From Lysinibacillus sp. FSL W8-0992 (GTDB lineage: Bacteria > Bacillota > Bacilli > Bacillales_A > Planococcaceae): a DNA stretch of 64,000 bases. Position numbers and translations under genes: made by a program. The stretch lies in NCBI RefSeq assembly GCF_038008685.1, contig NZ_JBBOZQ010000001.1, positions 2,604,001 through 2,668,000 on the forward strand, written 5' to 3'. This document shows, piece after piece, positions 51,440 through 61,711 of the stretch (its first letter is position 1; every line of letters starts with the position of its first letter). The notes beneath the pieces are model-generated. The model made no database searches. It saw only the letters and a list, made by a program, of their open reading frames with translations, and was not told where the DNA came from.

Positions 51440-51513
51440 CTTTTCGAGTAGCAAATTGTCATGTAGAATAACAAATAGAAACTACTAAGGGGGGAAGCTG
51501 ATTAAGCGTCCGC

Positions 51514-53217
51514 ATGTCAAACAACATGAAAAATATTGAATTTGAAAAGCCGTCCTATTCAGAATGGCAAGATGCAGCAATCAAAGCTTTAAAGGGAAAA
51601 CCATTCGAGTCTCTTTTAACGAAAACAAATGAGGGTGTTACGTTAGAACCTCTTTACACGCAAGAAAGTTTAGTAGCAAAACTAGGAGATGAGCTAGATA
51701 AACAAGTTGCCACAATCCGTTCCCTACAAAATAGCGAAGTATTTCGTGTGGCACAGCAAGTGTATGCAGAAACAAGTGAAGCATTCTTCGCACAGCTTGA
51801 TGATAGCTTAGCCCGTGGTAATGAGGTAGTAACAGTTGATAGTCGTGTAAACTTTGAATGGACCGAAGAAATAGTGGCACAATTAGCAACTTATTTCTCT
51901 GAATATTCGTTTAAAATGACGGTGAAAAATGAAAATGACCCATTATTGGCAGTATTCGACAACATCCCGACTGAACAACGTGAAGATGTAAACGGCTTCA
52001 TTTTTTCTAACAATCCAATCAAGCTAGTAGGATTGCCAAATGTACGCACGTTAAGTGCAGACACAGTCGTTTTTCATAATGAGGGCGCCAATGCTGTGCA
52101 AGAATTAGCATACGCACTTGCTATTGCAGCAAAATATGCAGAGCAAGAAGAAAGCTTTGAAGCTTTTGCACAAAAATTTTATGTTTCATTTGCCATTGAT
52201 ACGCAATTCTTCACAGAAATCGCTAAACTGCGTGCTTTTAAAGTACTTTGGAAAGCGTTCTCATCAGCTTATGGTGTGACAGAAAATGTGAAAATTCCAA
52301 CGCTTGCTGAAACGTCACTTCGAAGCTTCTCGAAATTGGATGTTTACGTAAATTTACTTCGCGCTGCAAATGAAGCACTTTCTGGATTAATTGGCGGAGC
52401 GGACGTCTTTACAGTTCACCCACATGATGCATTAACGAAACCGACAGAACAATCTGTACGTATTGCTCGCAATGTATCTTTAGTATTAAAAGAAGAAACA
52501 AATGTGTTAAAAATAACAGATCCCGCTGGTGGTTCATACTTTATTGAATCATTAACAGCAGATTTCGTAAAAGAAGCTTGGGCATTATTTTTAGAAATTG
52601 AGGCTGCTGGGGGTATCGACGCTTATACTGCATCAGGTAAATTAACTGAAGAGTTAGAAGTATCTTACCAAGCGCGCATTAAAGCTGCACAAACACGCAA
52701 ACAATCAGTTATTGGTACAAACATTTATGCAAATCCTGCAGATGTACTTGATAGCGAAACAAACCCACTATTTGCAAATATTAAGCGCATTACGATACCG
52801 TTCGAGCAACTGCGTTCACAAATGACTGCAGCCAATGTGAAAACTGGCATCCTAGCATTAGGTTCACTAAAAAGCTCAAAACCTCGAGCTGATTTTGTGT
52901 CTGGTTTCTTAAACACTGTTGGTCTTGTACCAGAAAAAAGCGAACCAGCTGCATCAGCTGAGGAAGCGCTTGCTTGGTTAAAAGCAACAGACGCAAATTA
53001 TGTTGTAATCGCAGGTAATGATGATGCTACAAAAGAAATGATGCCAGCGATTTTAGCTGAAAAACCAGCACACGTTATTGTCGACGTTGCAGGTAAATTT
53101 AAAGACGAAGAAGAAGCTTGGTTAGCAAATGGCTTAAACGGCTTTATTTTCGCAGGACAGAACATCATTGAAAAATTAAATTCGGTGTTCGCTAGCATGA
53201 AGGAGGTCCAACGATGA
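51514..53217 (+). CDS. mutA: Methylmalonyl-CoA mutase small subunit
   Basis: A 567-aa non-catalytic partner of MutB, forming the heterodimer that interconverts methylmalonyl-CoA and succinyl-CoA. The TIM-barrel part (about 1-400) parallels MutB ([22 protein letters not shown]). The C-terminal cobalamin-like domain is degenerate and lacks the DxHxxG cobalt-ligand motif, as usual for small subunits. ATG at 51514 lies about 20 nt after AAGGGGGGAAG, a long spacing; MSNNMKN could also start at the second Met. The stop overlaps mutB by 4 nt (ATGA). It opens a new operon after the bkdB terminator. Confidence 0.92.
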   Translation: MSNNMKNIEFEKPSYSEWQDAAIKALKGKPFESLLTKTNEGVTLEPLYTQESLVAKLGDELDKQVATIRSLQNSEVFRVAQQVYAETSEAFFAQLDDSLARGNEVVTVDSRVNFEWTEEIVAQLATYFSEYSFKMTVKNENDPLLAVFDNIPTEQREDVNGFIFSNNPIKLVGLPNVRTLSADTVVFHNEGANAVQELAYALAIAAKYAEQEESFEAFAQKFYVSFAIDTQFFTEIAKLRAFKVLWKAFSSAYGVTENVKIPTLAETSLRSFSKLDVYVNLLRAANEALSGLIGGADVFTVHPHDALTKPTEQSVRIARNVSLVLKEETNVLKITDPAGGSYFIESLTADFVKEAWALFLEIEAAGGIDAYTASGKLTEELEVSYQARIKAAQTRKQSVIGTNIYANPADVLDSETNPLFANIKRITIPFEQLRSQMTAANVKTGILALGSLKSSKPRADFVSGFLNTVGLVPEKSEPAASAEEALAWLKATDANYVVIAGNDDATKEMMPAILAEKPAHVIVDVAGKFKDEEEAWLANGLNGFIFAGQNIIEKLNSVFASMKEVQR

Positions 53218-55367
53218 GCAAGCCAAATTTTAGTGCGATTGAAATCGAAAAAGTATTAACATCTGAAGCTCCTGCTGCTTCAGATGAAAAATTCCTGACA
53301 AATGAAGGTATTGAAATTAAAGATATATATACAAAAGATGATATTAAAGATGTAAAACACTTAGATGATGTTGCTGGTATTGCACCAAATACACGTGGAC
53401 CATACCCTACTATGTATGTAGCTCGTCCTTGGACAGTTCGTCAGTATGCAGGATTCTCCACTGCTGAAGAATCTAATGCGTTTTACAAACGAAACCTTGC
53501 AATGGGTCAAAAAGGTCTTTCAGTAGCCTTTGACTTAGCAACACACCGTGGCTATGATTCTGATCACCCTCGCGTAACAGGTGATGTTGGTAAAGCAGGG
53601 GTAGCGATTGACTCAGTAGAAGATATGAAAATTTTATTTGATCAAATTCCTTTAGATCAAATGTCTGTGTCAATGACGATGAATGGTGCTGTACTACCGG
53701 TACTTGCGTTCTATATCGTTGCAGCTGAAGAACAAGGAGTAACACCAGAACAGCTTGCTGGTACTATCCAAAATGATATTTTAAAGGAATACATGGTACG
53801 TAACACTTATATTTATCCACCAGCAATGTCGATGAAAATTATTGCAGACATCTTTGAATTTACGGCTAAATTCATGCCGAAATTTAACTCTATTTCTATC
53901 TCGGGCTACCATATTCAAGAAGCGGGTGCTACAAATGACATCGAGCTTGCTTATACATTAGCGGACGGTCTTGAGTATGTTCGTACTGGTTTAAAAGCTG
54001 GTATTGATATCGATGCCTTTGCACCACGTTTATCATTCTTCTGGGCTATCGGTATGAACTATTATATGGAAGTTGCGAAAATGCGTGCTGCTCGTCGTAT
54101 TTGGGCACAAATGATGTCTACGTTCAATCCGAAGAACCCAAAGACTTTGGCATTACGTACACACTCTCAAACATCTGGATGGTCTTTAACAGAGCAAGAC
54201 CCATTCAATAATGTAACGCGTACATTAATCGAGGCGAATGCTTCATCTATGGGGCATACGCAATCTCTTCATACGAACGCACTGGACGAAGCAATTGCAT
54301 TACCAACTGACTTCTCTGCACGTATTGCACGTAATACGCAACTATTCCTACAAGAAGAAACGGCTATGACAAAAGTGATTGACCCATGGGGTGGCTCGTA
54401 TTATGTTGAGAAATTAACAGATGAAATTACAAAATCTGCATGGACGTTAATCGAAGAAATTGAAGAACTTGGTGGTATGGCAAAAGCAATTGAAACGGGT
54501 CTTCCAAAAATGAAGGTTGAAGAAGCTGCGGCTAAACGTCAAGCAAAAATCGACTCTAAAACTGAAACAATTGTAGGCGTGAACAAATATCGTCTAGAAA
54601 AAGAAGAACCTATCGATATTCTTGACATCGACAACACACTTGTTCGTCAAAAACAAATTGAGCGTTTAGATGCGATGAAAGCATCTCGTGACGAGGCAGA
54701 AGTTCAAAAACATCTTGCTCGCTTAACGAAAGCAGCACAAGATGGTGAAGAAAACTTACTTGCAGTGGCGGTAGATGCTGCTCGTGCTCGTGCATCACTT
54801 GGAGAAATCTCTGATGCAATCGAAGTAGTATCTGGTCGTCATAAAGCAATCATTCGCTCAATCTCAGGTGTCTATTCTGCAAACTTCTCTGATGAAGAGC
54901 AAATTACAGAAGTAAAAAATATGACAGATGAGTTCCTTGAAAATGAAGGTCGTCGTCCACGTATTTTAGTTGCAAAAATGGGACAAGATGGGCATGATCG
55001 CGGTGCTAAAGTTATTGCAACAGGCTATGCTGACTTAGGCTTTGACGTAGATATTTCACCACTATTCATGACACCAGAAGAAACAGCGCAAATGGCAGTT
55101 GAAAATGACGTACATTGTATCGGCGTATCGTCACTAGCAGCAGGTCACAAAACATTAGTACCTGCGTTAGTTTCTGAGCTGACAAAGTTAGGTCGTGAAG
55201 ATATTATCATTATCGTTGGCGGCGTTATTCCGGCACAAGATTATGATTTCCTTTATGAAGCAGGGGCAGTAGCCATCTTTGGTCCTGGTACAGTTATACC
55301 TGTTTCAGCAATTAAAATTATTGAGGAAATTTATAAACGTTTAGGTTACGAGGAAGTGTCTAAATAA
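53214..55367 (+). CDS. mutB: Methylmalonyl-CoA mutase large (catalytic) subunit
   Basis: A 717-aa adenosylcobalamin-dependent mutase. The substrate-binding barrel has [31 protein letters not shown] and [17 protein letters not shown]. The C-terminal B12 domain has the base-off ligand motif [26 protein letters not shown] (DxHxxG with the cobalt-ligating histidine), followed by SSLAAGH and [11 protein letters not shown] overlaps mutA by 4 nt and the stop overlaps meaB by 1 nt: a fully coupled mutA–mutB–meaB operon. It uses the same cofactor as NrdJ. Confidence 0.97.
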   Translation: MSKPNFSAIEIEKVLTSEAPAASDEKFLTNEGIEIKDIYTKDDIKDVKHLDDVAGIAPNTRGPYPTMYVARPWTVRQYAGFSTAEESNAFYKRNLAMGQKGLSVAFDLATHRGYDSDHPRVTGDVGKAGVAIDSVEDMKILFDQIPLDQMSVSMTMNGAVLPVLAFYIVAAEEQGVTPEQLAGTIQNDILKEYMVRNTYIYPPAMSMKIIADIFEFTAKFMPKFNSISISGYHIQEAGATNDIELAYTLADGLEYVRTGLKAGIDIDAFAPRLSFFWAIGMNYYMEVAKMRAARRIWAQMMSTFNPKNPKTLALRTHSQTSGWSLTEQDPFNNVTRTLIEANASSMGHTQSLHTNALDEAIALPTDFSARIARNTQLFLQEETAMTKVIDPWGGSYYVEKLTDEITKSAWTLIEEIEELGGMAKAIETGLPKMKVEEAAAKRQAKIDSKTETIVGVNKYRLEKEEPIDILDIDNTLVRQKQIERLDAMKASRDEAEVQKHLARLTKAAQDGEENLLAVAVDAARARASLGEISDAIEVVSGRHKAIIRSISGVYSANFSDEEQITEVKNMTDEFLENEGRRPRILVAKMGQDGHDRGAKVIATGYADLGFDVDISPLFMTPEETAQMAVENDVHCIGVSSLAAGHKTLVPALVSELTKLGREDIIIIVGGVIPAQDYDFLYEAGAVAIFGPGTVIPVSAIKIIEEIYKRLGYEEVSK

Positions 55368-56464
55368 TGGACAAAAACAAAGAGATGCAGGAAAGTGCTC
55401 TATTTGTTATGGATGGCGTGGAGGCATCTCACGATGGTATGCAATATGGCGTACCAAAGAAATTCCGAAAGAAAAAAGCTGACAAACTTGATATACAGGA
55501 GCTTGCACGAAATGTCCGTGCGGGCTCACGTGTACAACTGTCAAAAGCAATTACGCTCATTGAAAGCTCAAATATGACACATAAGGTACAGGCTCAAGAG
55601 CTATTACAGGAGCTTTTACCGCATACAGGTAACAGCGTCCGTATTGGTATTACGGGAGTACCAGGGGCAGGGAAAAGCTCTTTCATTGAAGCTTTCGGAA
55701 CGATGTTATGTGAGATGGGGAAAAAAGTAGCAGTGCTTGCAATAGACCCGAGTTCTTCTTTATCAGGGGGCAGCATTTTAGGTGATAAAACACGCATGGA
55801 AGAACTAGTGAAAAAGCCTAATGCGTTCGTTCGCCCATCACCGTCTGCTGGTACCCTGGGGGGTGTTCATAAAAAAACGCGTGAAACGATGCTTGTTTGT
55901 GAAGCAGCAGGATATGATGTGATTTTAATAGAGACTGTTGGTGTTGGGCAAAGTGAAACGTATGTCCGAGGTATGGTTGATTTCTTCTTATTGCTAGTGT
56001 TAACAGGTGCAGGAGATGAACTTCAAGGCATGAAAAAGGGCATTATGGAATTAGCGGATGCAATTGTTGTGCATAAGGCTGATGGTGATAATGTGCGTCT
56101 AGCGAAAAAAACAGTATCCGAATACAAGCAAATTTTGCATTTCCTTCAACCTGCAACGCCAGGATGGATGTCTACTGCTATGCCAGTTAGTTCGTGGGAA
56201 AAAAAAGGACTAGACAAAGTATGGAATACGATCGGTGACTTTAGACAAACTGTGGAAGCGAATAATTACTGGTCCATTCGCCGTCAAAATCAAACGAAAG
56301 ATTGGTTCCAATCAATGATTACAGATCATCTAATCGATGCATTTTATGGGGATCCAAACCGTAAAGAACAGGTGCAGTTACTAGAGCGCCAAATTCTGAA
56401 TGGGCAATTGACGGTTACGCAAGGTGTAGATCGTTTATTTAGCGATGAGCAAGCACAGAAATAA
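55367..56464 (+). CDS. meaB: Methylmalonyl-CoA mutase-associated G3E GTPase MeaB
   Basis: A 365-aa chaperone GTPase (ArgK/MeaB family) that loads and protects adenosylcobalamin on the mutase. Walker A is GITGVPGAGKSSFIE, followed by VLAIDPSSSLSGGSILGDKTRMEEL, the base-off switch region and ETVGVGQSE. NKADGDN-type specificity motif reads HKADGDN. An extended N-terminus of about 80 residues is usual. ATG overlaps the mutB stop. The gene family name argK is historical. Confidence 0.95.
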   Translation: MDKNKEMQESALFVMDGVEASHDGMQYGVPKKFRKKKADKLDIQELARNVRAGSRVQLSKAITLIESSNMTHKVQAQELLQELLPHTGNSVRIGITGVPGAGKSSFIEAFGTMLCEMGKKVAVLAIDPSSSLSGGSILGDKTRMEELVKKPNAFVRPSPSAGTLGGVHKKTRETMLVCEAAGYDVILIETVGVGQSETYVRGMVDFFLLLVLTGAGDELQGMKKGIMELADAIVVHKADGDNVRLAKKTVSEYKQILHFLQPATPGWMSTAMPVSSWEKKGLDKVWNTIGDFRQTVEANNYWSIRRQNQTKDWFQSMITDHLIDAFYGDPNRKEQVQLLERQILNGQLTVTQGVDRLFSDEQAQK

Positions 56465-56593
56465 TGTACGCTTTTATATGAGCATGTAGGTGCACAAAAC
56501 TATCACTTACTGCTATGATAGGAGATGTATGAGCGCTATCTAAAGCATACAAAGCTTAAAGATGAGCGCGAAATTGAAAGGAGCTATCGCTTT

Positions 56594-57034
56594 ATGAATA
56601 TGGATTACGATTTATTTATGCAAGAAATTTTAAAAACAGCACGTGCAGAAATTGAGGCTGCAGGTTATGAGCAATTACGCACACCAGAAGCTGTTGAAGA
56701 GGCGTTTGCTCGTCCAGGTATCACATTAGTTATGGTAAATTCAGTATGTGGCTGTGCGGGAGGCATTGCTCGACCAGCAGCAGCTCAATGCGTGCATTAC
56801 GATAAACGACCAGATCATTTAGTTACTGTATTTGCAGGTCAAGATAAAGAAGCTACAGCAGCTGCTCGTTATCACTTCGGTGAAGACCACCTACCATCTT
56901 CTCCATCATTTGTTCTTTTAAAAGATGGACAAGTAGTAGCAGAAGTTGGTCGTTATGAAATTGAAGGCCATGATCCAATGTCAGTAGTGACAAACTTACA
57001 AGCAAATTTTGAAGAATATTGTGAAGAGCTTTAA
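56594..57034 (+). CDS. brxB: Bacilliredoxin BrxB (YqiW)
   Basis: A 146-aa DUF1094/YphP-family thiol-disulfide protein that removes bacillithiol from S-bacillithiolated proteins. The signature CxC is NSVCGCAGGIARPAA (Cys52 and Cys54), followed by VTVFAGQDKEATAAARYHF and SSPSFVLLKDGQVV. Start is ATG 56594 after GAAAGGAGC; the frame is open to 56525 but without a site. Follows meaB by 129 nt; in B. subtilis yqiW also lies between bkd and yqjA. Implies the organism uses bacillithiol. Confidence 0.92.
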   Translation: MNMDYDLFMQEILKTARAEIEAAGYEQLRTPEAVEEAFARPGITLVMVNSVCGCAGGIARPAAAQCVHYDKRPDHLVTVFAGQDKEATAAARYHFGEDHLPSSPSFVLLKDGQVVAEVGRYEIEGHDPMSVVTNLQANFEEYCEEL

Positions 57035-57256
57035 TATTTTTCAATAATCTCCATACCTATGCATGGTGAGATAAAAATAGGGTTTAGCTTTTATTTATTT
57101 GGCTAGAGTGACTTGTGCACTTTAGTCAAATCCTTTTGGAATTTTTGTAATATTGGCTAAATAAATGTCTTGCTAACTAAAAATTTTTACTAGATAAGAT
57201 AAGCTTCTAATGAATAACTATTCGTTATGAAAGTTGCAGGATGGGAGGCAGTCGAC

Positions 57257-58234
57257 TTGAAGAAATTTTCAATCGGCTATCGTACATTAAAAACAGCAAT
57301 CGGGGCAGCTATTGCCATTGCGATTGCGCAGTATTTTGAATTGGCTTCTTATGCTTCAGCTGGTATTCTAACGATCCTATGTGTGCAGCCAACAAAGAAA
57401 AAATCACTTCATGCTGCTTATACCCGCTTTGTCGCAAGCATAGTTGGTATGCTGTATGCATTTTTGAGCTTTGAGCTATTTTCTTATCATCCGCTAACTT
57501 TGGCAGGAATGCTTGTATTGTTTATACCGACTATTGTGTCGTTAAAGGTAGCAGATGGCTTTGTATCAAGTGCGGTCATTATTATGCATATATACGCTGC
57601 TAAGGGCTTTTCGTTAGCACTTGTTACTAATGAGTTTGCTTTGATGGCTATAGGTTATGGTACTGGAATAGCGATAAATATGTATATGCCGGACATTCAA
57701 AAGGAATTAAATTACTATAGAGTTAAAATAGAGGAACTATACAGCAAGATTTTTCTGGAAATTGCCAGCTATTTAAGACAAGGCGATACATTGTGGGATG
57801 GGCAGGAAATTATTCAAGCTATCAAAACGTTGAATGATGCCAAATCATTAGCTTTTAAAGATGTTGAAAATCATTTTACTCGAAGACAAAATGATTACTA
57901 TGTATATTTTGATATGCGTGAACAACAGCTTGAAATAATTGAACGAGTACTCCCGAAAATAACTGCACTACCTGTTATAGTACAAGAGGCTGAAATCGTT
58001 GCGGACTTCCTACAAGATCTTGGAGAGCATGTCCATTCAGGAAATACTGCAGGCCATTTTAGGGAGAAATTAGAGCTAGCAAAGAGAGATTTTGCCGAAT
58101 TACCGTTACCGACAAATCATCAAGAGTTTATTGCTCAGGCTGCGCTCTATCAATTCATTGAAGAAATGGATCGTTATTTAGAGATAAAGCAATCATTCAA
58201 GGGTTTGAAGGTAAAAGGAAAGCGCCCACAGTAG
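57257..58234 (+). CDS. yqjA: Aromatic acid exporter family membrane protein YqjA
   Basis: A 325-aa protein with about five N-terminal membrane helices (10-140) and a long cytoplasmic helical C-terminal part, as in the DUF939/ArAE exporters. Conserved segments are KTAIGAAIAIAIAQYF, SAGILTILCVQPTKKKSL and AIGYGTGIAINMYMP. Start is TTG 57257 after GGGAGGCAG; an ATG at 57227 lies before that site. Substrate unknown. In B. subtilis yqjA follows yqiW, the same order as here. No partner gene is seen. Confidence 0.87.
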   Translation: MKKFSIGYRTLKTAIGAAIAIAIAQYFELASYASAGILTILCVQPTKKKSLHAAYTRFVASIVGMLYAFLSFELFSYHPLTLAGMLVLFIPTIVSLKVADGFVSSAVIIMHIYAAKGFSLALVTNEFALMAIGYGTGIAINMYMPDIQKELNYYRVKIEELYSKIFLEIASYLRQGDTLWDGQEIIQAIKTLNDAKSLAFKDVENHFTRRQNDYYVYFDMREQQLEIIERVLPKITALPVIVQEAEIVADFLQDLGEHVHSGNTAGHFREKLELAKRDFAELPLPTNHQEFIAQAALYQFIEEMDRYLEIKQSFKGLKVKGKRPQ

Positions 58235-58254
58235 TGTGGACGCTTCGCACTTTC

Positions 58255-58350
58255 TTAAACTAGCATTGATAAACCAAATGCAAGAGATGAGATTATCATA
58301 ATTGCAATCATAGTATAAACAACGATTTTCTGAAATTTTTTATTACTCAT
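58255..58350 (-). CDS. prli42: Prli42-like stressosome-associated membrane miniprotein (31 aa)
   Basis: ORF of 31 codons, MSNKKFQKIVVYTMIAIMII then SSLAFGLSMLV. A short basic N-terminus precedes one membrane helix (about 9-30). This matches the size and pattern of Prli42, the miniprotein that ties the stressosome to the membrane in Listeria, which is widespread in Bacilli. ATG at 58350 follows GAAGGAGC on the minus strand by about 10 nt. It lies in the gap between the convergent yqjA and the divergent mce. Identification is from memory of the family pattern. Confidence 0.78.
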   Translation of the reverse strand: MSNKKFQKIVVYTMIAIMIISSLAFGLSMLV

Positions 58351-58475
58351 ATGCTCGTTCGCTCCTTCTTTTCTTATAAATAGTTTAGCAAATCTGAAAA
58401 ATTTCTCAAGTAGTAGAGTTTTGACAAAAAAATCTGTAAAATAGGGTATGTACCATAACAGAAGGAGATGTCACC

Positions 58476-58889
58476 ATGGAGAAAGTAGACCATATTGGGA
58501 TTGCAGTGCGCGATCTTGATGAACGCATTACATATTATACAGAAACTTTAGGTTTAAAGTTACTGAAAGTGGAAGAGGTTGAATCTCAGCAAGTTCGTGT
58601 TGCATTTATCGACGCTGGCAACGTGAAACTAGAATTACTAGAACCGATGAGCGAAAAAAGTACTATTCACGGATTCATCGAAAAGCGTGGCGAAGGTATT
58701 CACCATGTTGCTTTCGGTGTAACAGGAATTCGTGAGCGTATGGCAGAACTTCGTGAAAAAGGTGTGCGCCTTTTATCAGAAGAGCCAGGGCCAGGTGCTG
58801 GTGGTGCGGAGGTTGCTTTCTTGCATCCTAAATCATCTTTCGGTGTGCTATATGAATTATGTGATAAAAGTGGAAAAGGGGAAAAGTGA
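58476..58889 (+). CDS. mce: Methylmalonyl-CoA epimerase
   Basis: A 137-aa vicinal-oxygen-chelate enzyme that converts (S)- to (R)-methylmalonyl-CoA between carboxylase and mutase. Metal ligands are in DHIGIAVRDLDE (His), VKLELLEP (Glu/His-like strand), GIHHVAFGV (His) and GVLYELC (Glu). ATG at 58476 follows GAAGGAGATG. It is coupled to the carboxyltransferase gene, which starts 5 nt after its stop. Orthologue of B. subtilis yqjC. Confidence 0.95.
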   Translation: MEKVDHIGIAVRDLDERITYYTETLGLKLLKVEEVESQQVRVAFIDAGNVKLELLEPMSEKSTIHGFIEKRGEGIHHVAFGVTGIRERMAELREKGVRLLSEEPGPGAGGAEVAFLHPKSSFGVLYELCDKSGKGEK

Positions 58890-58894
58890 TTAGT

Positions 58895-60442
58895 ATGGAT
58901 ATGTTCGATAAAATTAATGACTTATATGATCGTAAGACGGTAATTGAGCTTGGTGGTGGCTATGAACGCATCGAAAAGCAACATGAAAAAGGTAAGCTAA
59001 CTGCTCGTGAGCGTATTGAATTATTACTAGACGAAGGTACGTTTTTCGAAATTAACCCATTCATTACACACCGTACAGTAGATTTCGGGATGGACAAAAT
59101 GGAAGGCCCTGGCGACGGCGTAGTAACGGGTTTTGGTAAAATTAACGGACGTCCAGTTTACTTATTCTCTCAAGATTTCACTGTATTTGGTGGAGCACTT
59201 GGTGAAATGCACGCTAAAAAAATGGCGACAGTTATGGATCTTGCTGCTAAAAATGGCACGCCGTTCATCGGCATTAACGATTCAGGCGGCGCACGTATTC
59301 AAGAGGGTGTACTTTCTCTAGACGGTTACGGACATATCTTCTACCGTAATGCGATTTACTCTGGTGTTATTCCGCAAATCTCAGTAATTATGGGGCCATG
59401 TGCAGGTGGAGCAGTTTATTCTCCAGCTATCACAGACTTTATCCTAATGGTTGATAAAACATCTCAAATGTTCATTACTGGACCAAAAGTTATTGAAACA
59501 GTAACAGGTGAAAAAATCTCTGCTGAAGACCTTGGTGGCTCTAAAGTGAATAATGCAGTAAGTGGTAACGCTCACTTCCGTGCACCATCTGAAGAAGCAG
59601 CCATTGATCAAATTAAACAATTATTAGGTTACTTACCACAAAACAATAAAGAAAAAGCACCTCGTCAAGCACGTCCTGAAGGTGACGATTACCGTCCAGA
59701 AATCGTGGATACTGTTCCAATCGAAACAACTCGCCCATACGATGTGCGTAAAGTAGTGGAACAAGTAGTAGACGAAGGTTCATTCATGGAAGTTCACTCT
59801 GAATTTGCGAAAAATGTAGTAGTAGGCTTTGCGCGTATTGCAGGTGAATCAGTAGGGCTTGTATGTAACCAACCTAAAGTTTTAGCTGGTGGTCTTGATA
59901 TCGATTCTTCTGATAAGGCAGCTCGCTTCATCCGTACTTGTGATGCGTACAATGTACCAATTATCACATTTGAAGACGTTTCTGGATTCTTCCCAGGCGT
60001 AAAACAAGAGCACGGTGGAATTATCCGTCATGGTGCTAAAATTCTTTATGCATATTCAGAAGCAACTGTACCAAAAATTACAGTAATTTTACGTAAAGCA
60101 TATGGTGGTGCTTACGTTGCACTTAACTCTAAATCAATTGGCGCTGACCTAGTGTTCTCTTGGCCAAATGCTGAAATTGCGGTAATGGGTGCAGCGGGTG
60201 CTGCAAATATTATCTTCGCGCGTGAAATTGCAAAGTCTGAAGATCCAGAAGCAACGCGTGCTGCGAAAATTGAAGAGTACAAAGAGAAGTTTGCCAATCC
60301 ATACGTGGCAGCATCTCGTGGTATGGTGGATGATGTTATCGATCCACGCGATACACGTATTAAACTTATCCAAGCATTAGATATGCTGTCAAACAAACAC
60401 GAAACACGTCCAGAGAAAAAACACGGAAACATTCCGCTATAA
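58895..60442 (+). CDS. pccB: Propionyl-CoA carboxylase beta subunit / methylmalonyl-CoA decarboxylase type carboxyltransferase
   Basis: A 515-aa biotin-dependent carboxyltransferase, orthologue of B. subtilis YqjD. Motifs: RIEKQHEKGKLTARERIELLLDEG at the N-terminus, the acyl-CoA site IGINDSGGARIQEGV, PCAGGAVYSPAI, and the C-terminal KAYGGAYVALNSK and NAEIAVMGAAGAANII carboxybiotin site. Start is ATG 58895 (MDMFDKIN), fitting the family; an in-frame GTG at 58886 overlaps mce. No dedicated alpha subunit is nearby, so it must pair with a biotin carboxylase encoded elsewhere or with AccBC. Confidence 0.93.
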   Translation: MDMFDKINDLYDRKTVIELGGGYERIEKQHEKGKLTARERIELLLDEGTFFEINPFITHRTVDFGMDKMEGPGDGVVTGFGKINGRPVYLFSQDFTVFGGALGEMHAKKMATVMDLAAKNGTPFIGINDSGGARIQEGVLSLDGYGHIFYRNAIYSGVIPQISVIMGPCAGGAVYSPAITDFILMVDKTSQMFITGPKVIETVTGEKISAEDLGGSKVNNAVSGNAHFRAPSEEAAIDQIKQLLGYLPQNNKEKAPRQARPEGDDYRPEIVDTVPIETTRPYDVRKVVEQVVDEGSFMEVHSEFAKNVVVGFARIAGESVGLVCNQPKVLAGGLDIDSSDKAARFIRTCDAYNVPIITFEDVSGFFPGVKQEHGGIIRHGAKILYAYSEATVPKITVILRKAYGGAYVALNSKSIGADLVFSWPNAEIAVMGAAGAANIIFAREIAKSEDPEATRAAKIEEYKEKFANPYVAASRGMVDDVIDPRDTRIKLIQALDMLSNKHETRPEKKHGNIPL

Positions 60443-60450
60443 TAATGGAC

Positions 60451-60484
60451 AAACCCAGTAGCCATTTGGTTGCTGGGTTTTTGT
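60451..60484 (+). terminator. Intrinsic terminator after pccB
   Basis: AAACCCAGTAGCCA pairs with TGGTTGCTGGGTTT around a tiny loop, followed by TTG. The hairpin is strong but the T tract is brief. Confidence 0.8.
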
Positions 60485-60588
60485 ATGAATAATAAAACAA
60501 TAGTCAAAAAAAGAAATTTATAAAATGGCAGATAATTGAAACATTTCTTTCGCTCATCCGTACAAATACAAAAGAGGAGTTGAGATGA

Positions 60589-61542
60589 ATGGAATGGCAA
60601 CATTTACAGACTGAGCAGGAAAAACTTCAAGGACAGCTAAGAAATGCTAATCGATTAAGAGAGCAAAGGTTTTTAATTGAAGGACAAATCGAGCATGCAC
60701 AGCAGGAAATTAATAAGCATTCTATTGAACACAATCAAATTCGTATGAAACTTGATAAGCTAGAGGGTTTTTCGTTTATGAATATGTTTCGTACATGGAC
60801 TGGACAACAAGACGAGTTGCGTGCAGAGAAAGTCGATAAGGCCGCTATTTTGGAATTGAAAATCAATGAAGCGAAAAAAATGCTGAAAGACTTAACTATT
60901 GATTTTGAGCAAGTTAATCAAAAGCTCAAGCAAATTAATGAAAAACAACTTCAAGAAGCATTAGACATACTACATATAAAAAAGAAAAACTATCTCCAAT
61001 TACATGAACCCGAAGTCGCTCAGAAAATAGAACAGCTTGCAAATGAAGAGCTTATAACGAAGCAGTTAATTTCCGAAATAAAAGAAGCGGAGGATGCGGG
61101 TGACATTGCGCTTACTAAACTGGGGCAGGCAGCTGCATCACTGCACTCAGCGAGTGGATATTCGACATGGGATACGTTTTTTGGCGGTGGGCTTATCGCC
61201 ACACATTTAAAGCATGATGCGCTTGATAAAACCGAAAGCTACCTTCATAATGCACAAATTGCTTTGCAACGATTTCATAATGAATTACTTGATGTACAGG
61301 ATATGTCTACTAAATCTTTGCAAGTTGAAACAGATGGCTTCGTAAAATTTGCAGATTATTTCTTTGATGATATTTTTTCAGCTTGGTCAGTCCATTCAAA
61401 AATTTCTACGGCAAGAGAACAAGTATCACGTGTACAGGATGATGTACATAATACAATTAGACGTTTACAGGAAAAACATAATAGAGCACTTGAATATTTG
61501 GAAGTACTACAAACAGAAAAGAAAGTGATTTTACAACTATAA
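60589..61542 (+). CDS. Coiled-coil protein of unknown function
   Basis: A 317-aa soluble protein, almost entirely helical. Heptad-rich coiled coils occupy about 1-60 and 80-165 (LKINEAKKMLKDLTIDFEQVNQKLKQINEKQLQEA). A small globular hinge at about 190-215 contains SGYSTWDTFFGGGLIATHLKHD, and a further coiled coil runs to the C-terminus. The GGGLIATHLKH segment is distinctive and may define a family. ATG at 60589 follows AGAGGAGTTGAGATGA. It is monocistronic with terminators on both sides. I do not recognise the family and infer no function. Confidence 0.8.
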   Translation: MEWQHLQTEQEKLQGQLRNANRLREQRFLIEGQIEHAQQEINKHSIEHNQIRMKLDKLEGFSFMNMFRTWTGQQDELRAEKVDKAAILELKINEAKKMLKDLTIDFEQVNQKLKQINEKQLQEALDILHIKKKNYLQLHEPEVAQKIEQLANEELITKQLISEIKEAEDAGDIALTKLGQAAASLHSASGYSTWDTFFGGGLIATHLKHDALDKTESYLHNAQIALQRFHNELLDVQDMSTKSLQVETDGFVKFADYFFDDIFSAWSVHSKISTAREQVSRVQDDVHNTIRRLQEKHNRALEYLEVLQTEKKVILQL

Positions 61543-61545
61543 AAA

Positions 61546-61589
61546 AGCTTGTGAAAAGAGTGACGTATACTCTTTTCACAGGCTTTTAG
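61546..61589 (+). terminator. Intrinsic terminator after the coiled-coil gene
   Basis: AAAAGC-T-TGTGAAAAGAGT pairs with ACTCTTTTCACA-G-GCTTTT, a stem of about 18 bp. The T tract is short. Confidence 0.85.
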
Positions 61590-61711
61590 TGATTTATAAT
61601 ACAAATTAAAGAAGTTACTACTAGCGTATTATTCCAACTCTTCAGTCAATGTGCTAAACTAATACATATATTATGACGTGAAAAACACGTAAATCAAGGG
61701 AGTTTTACAAC

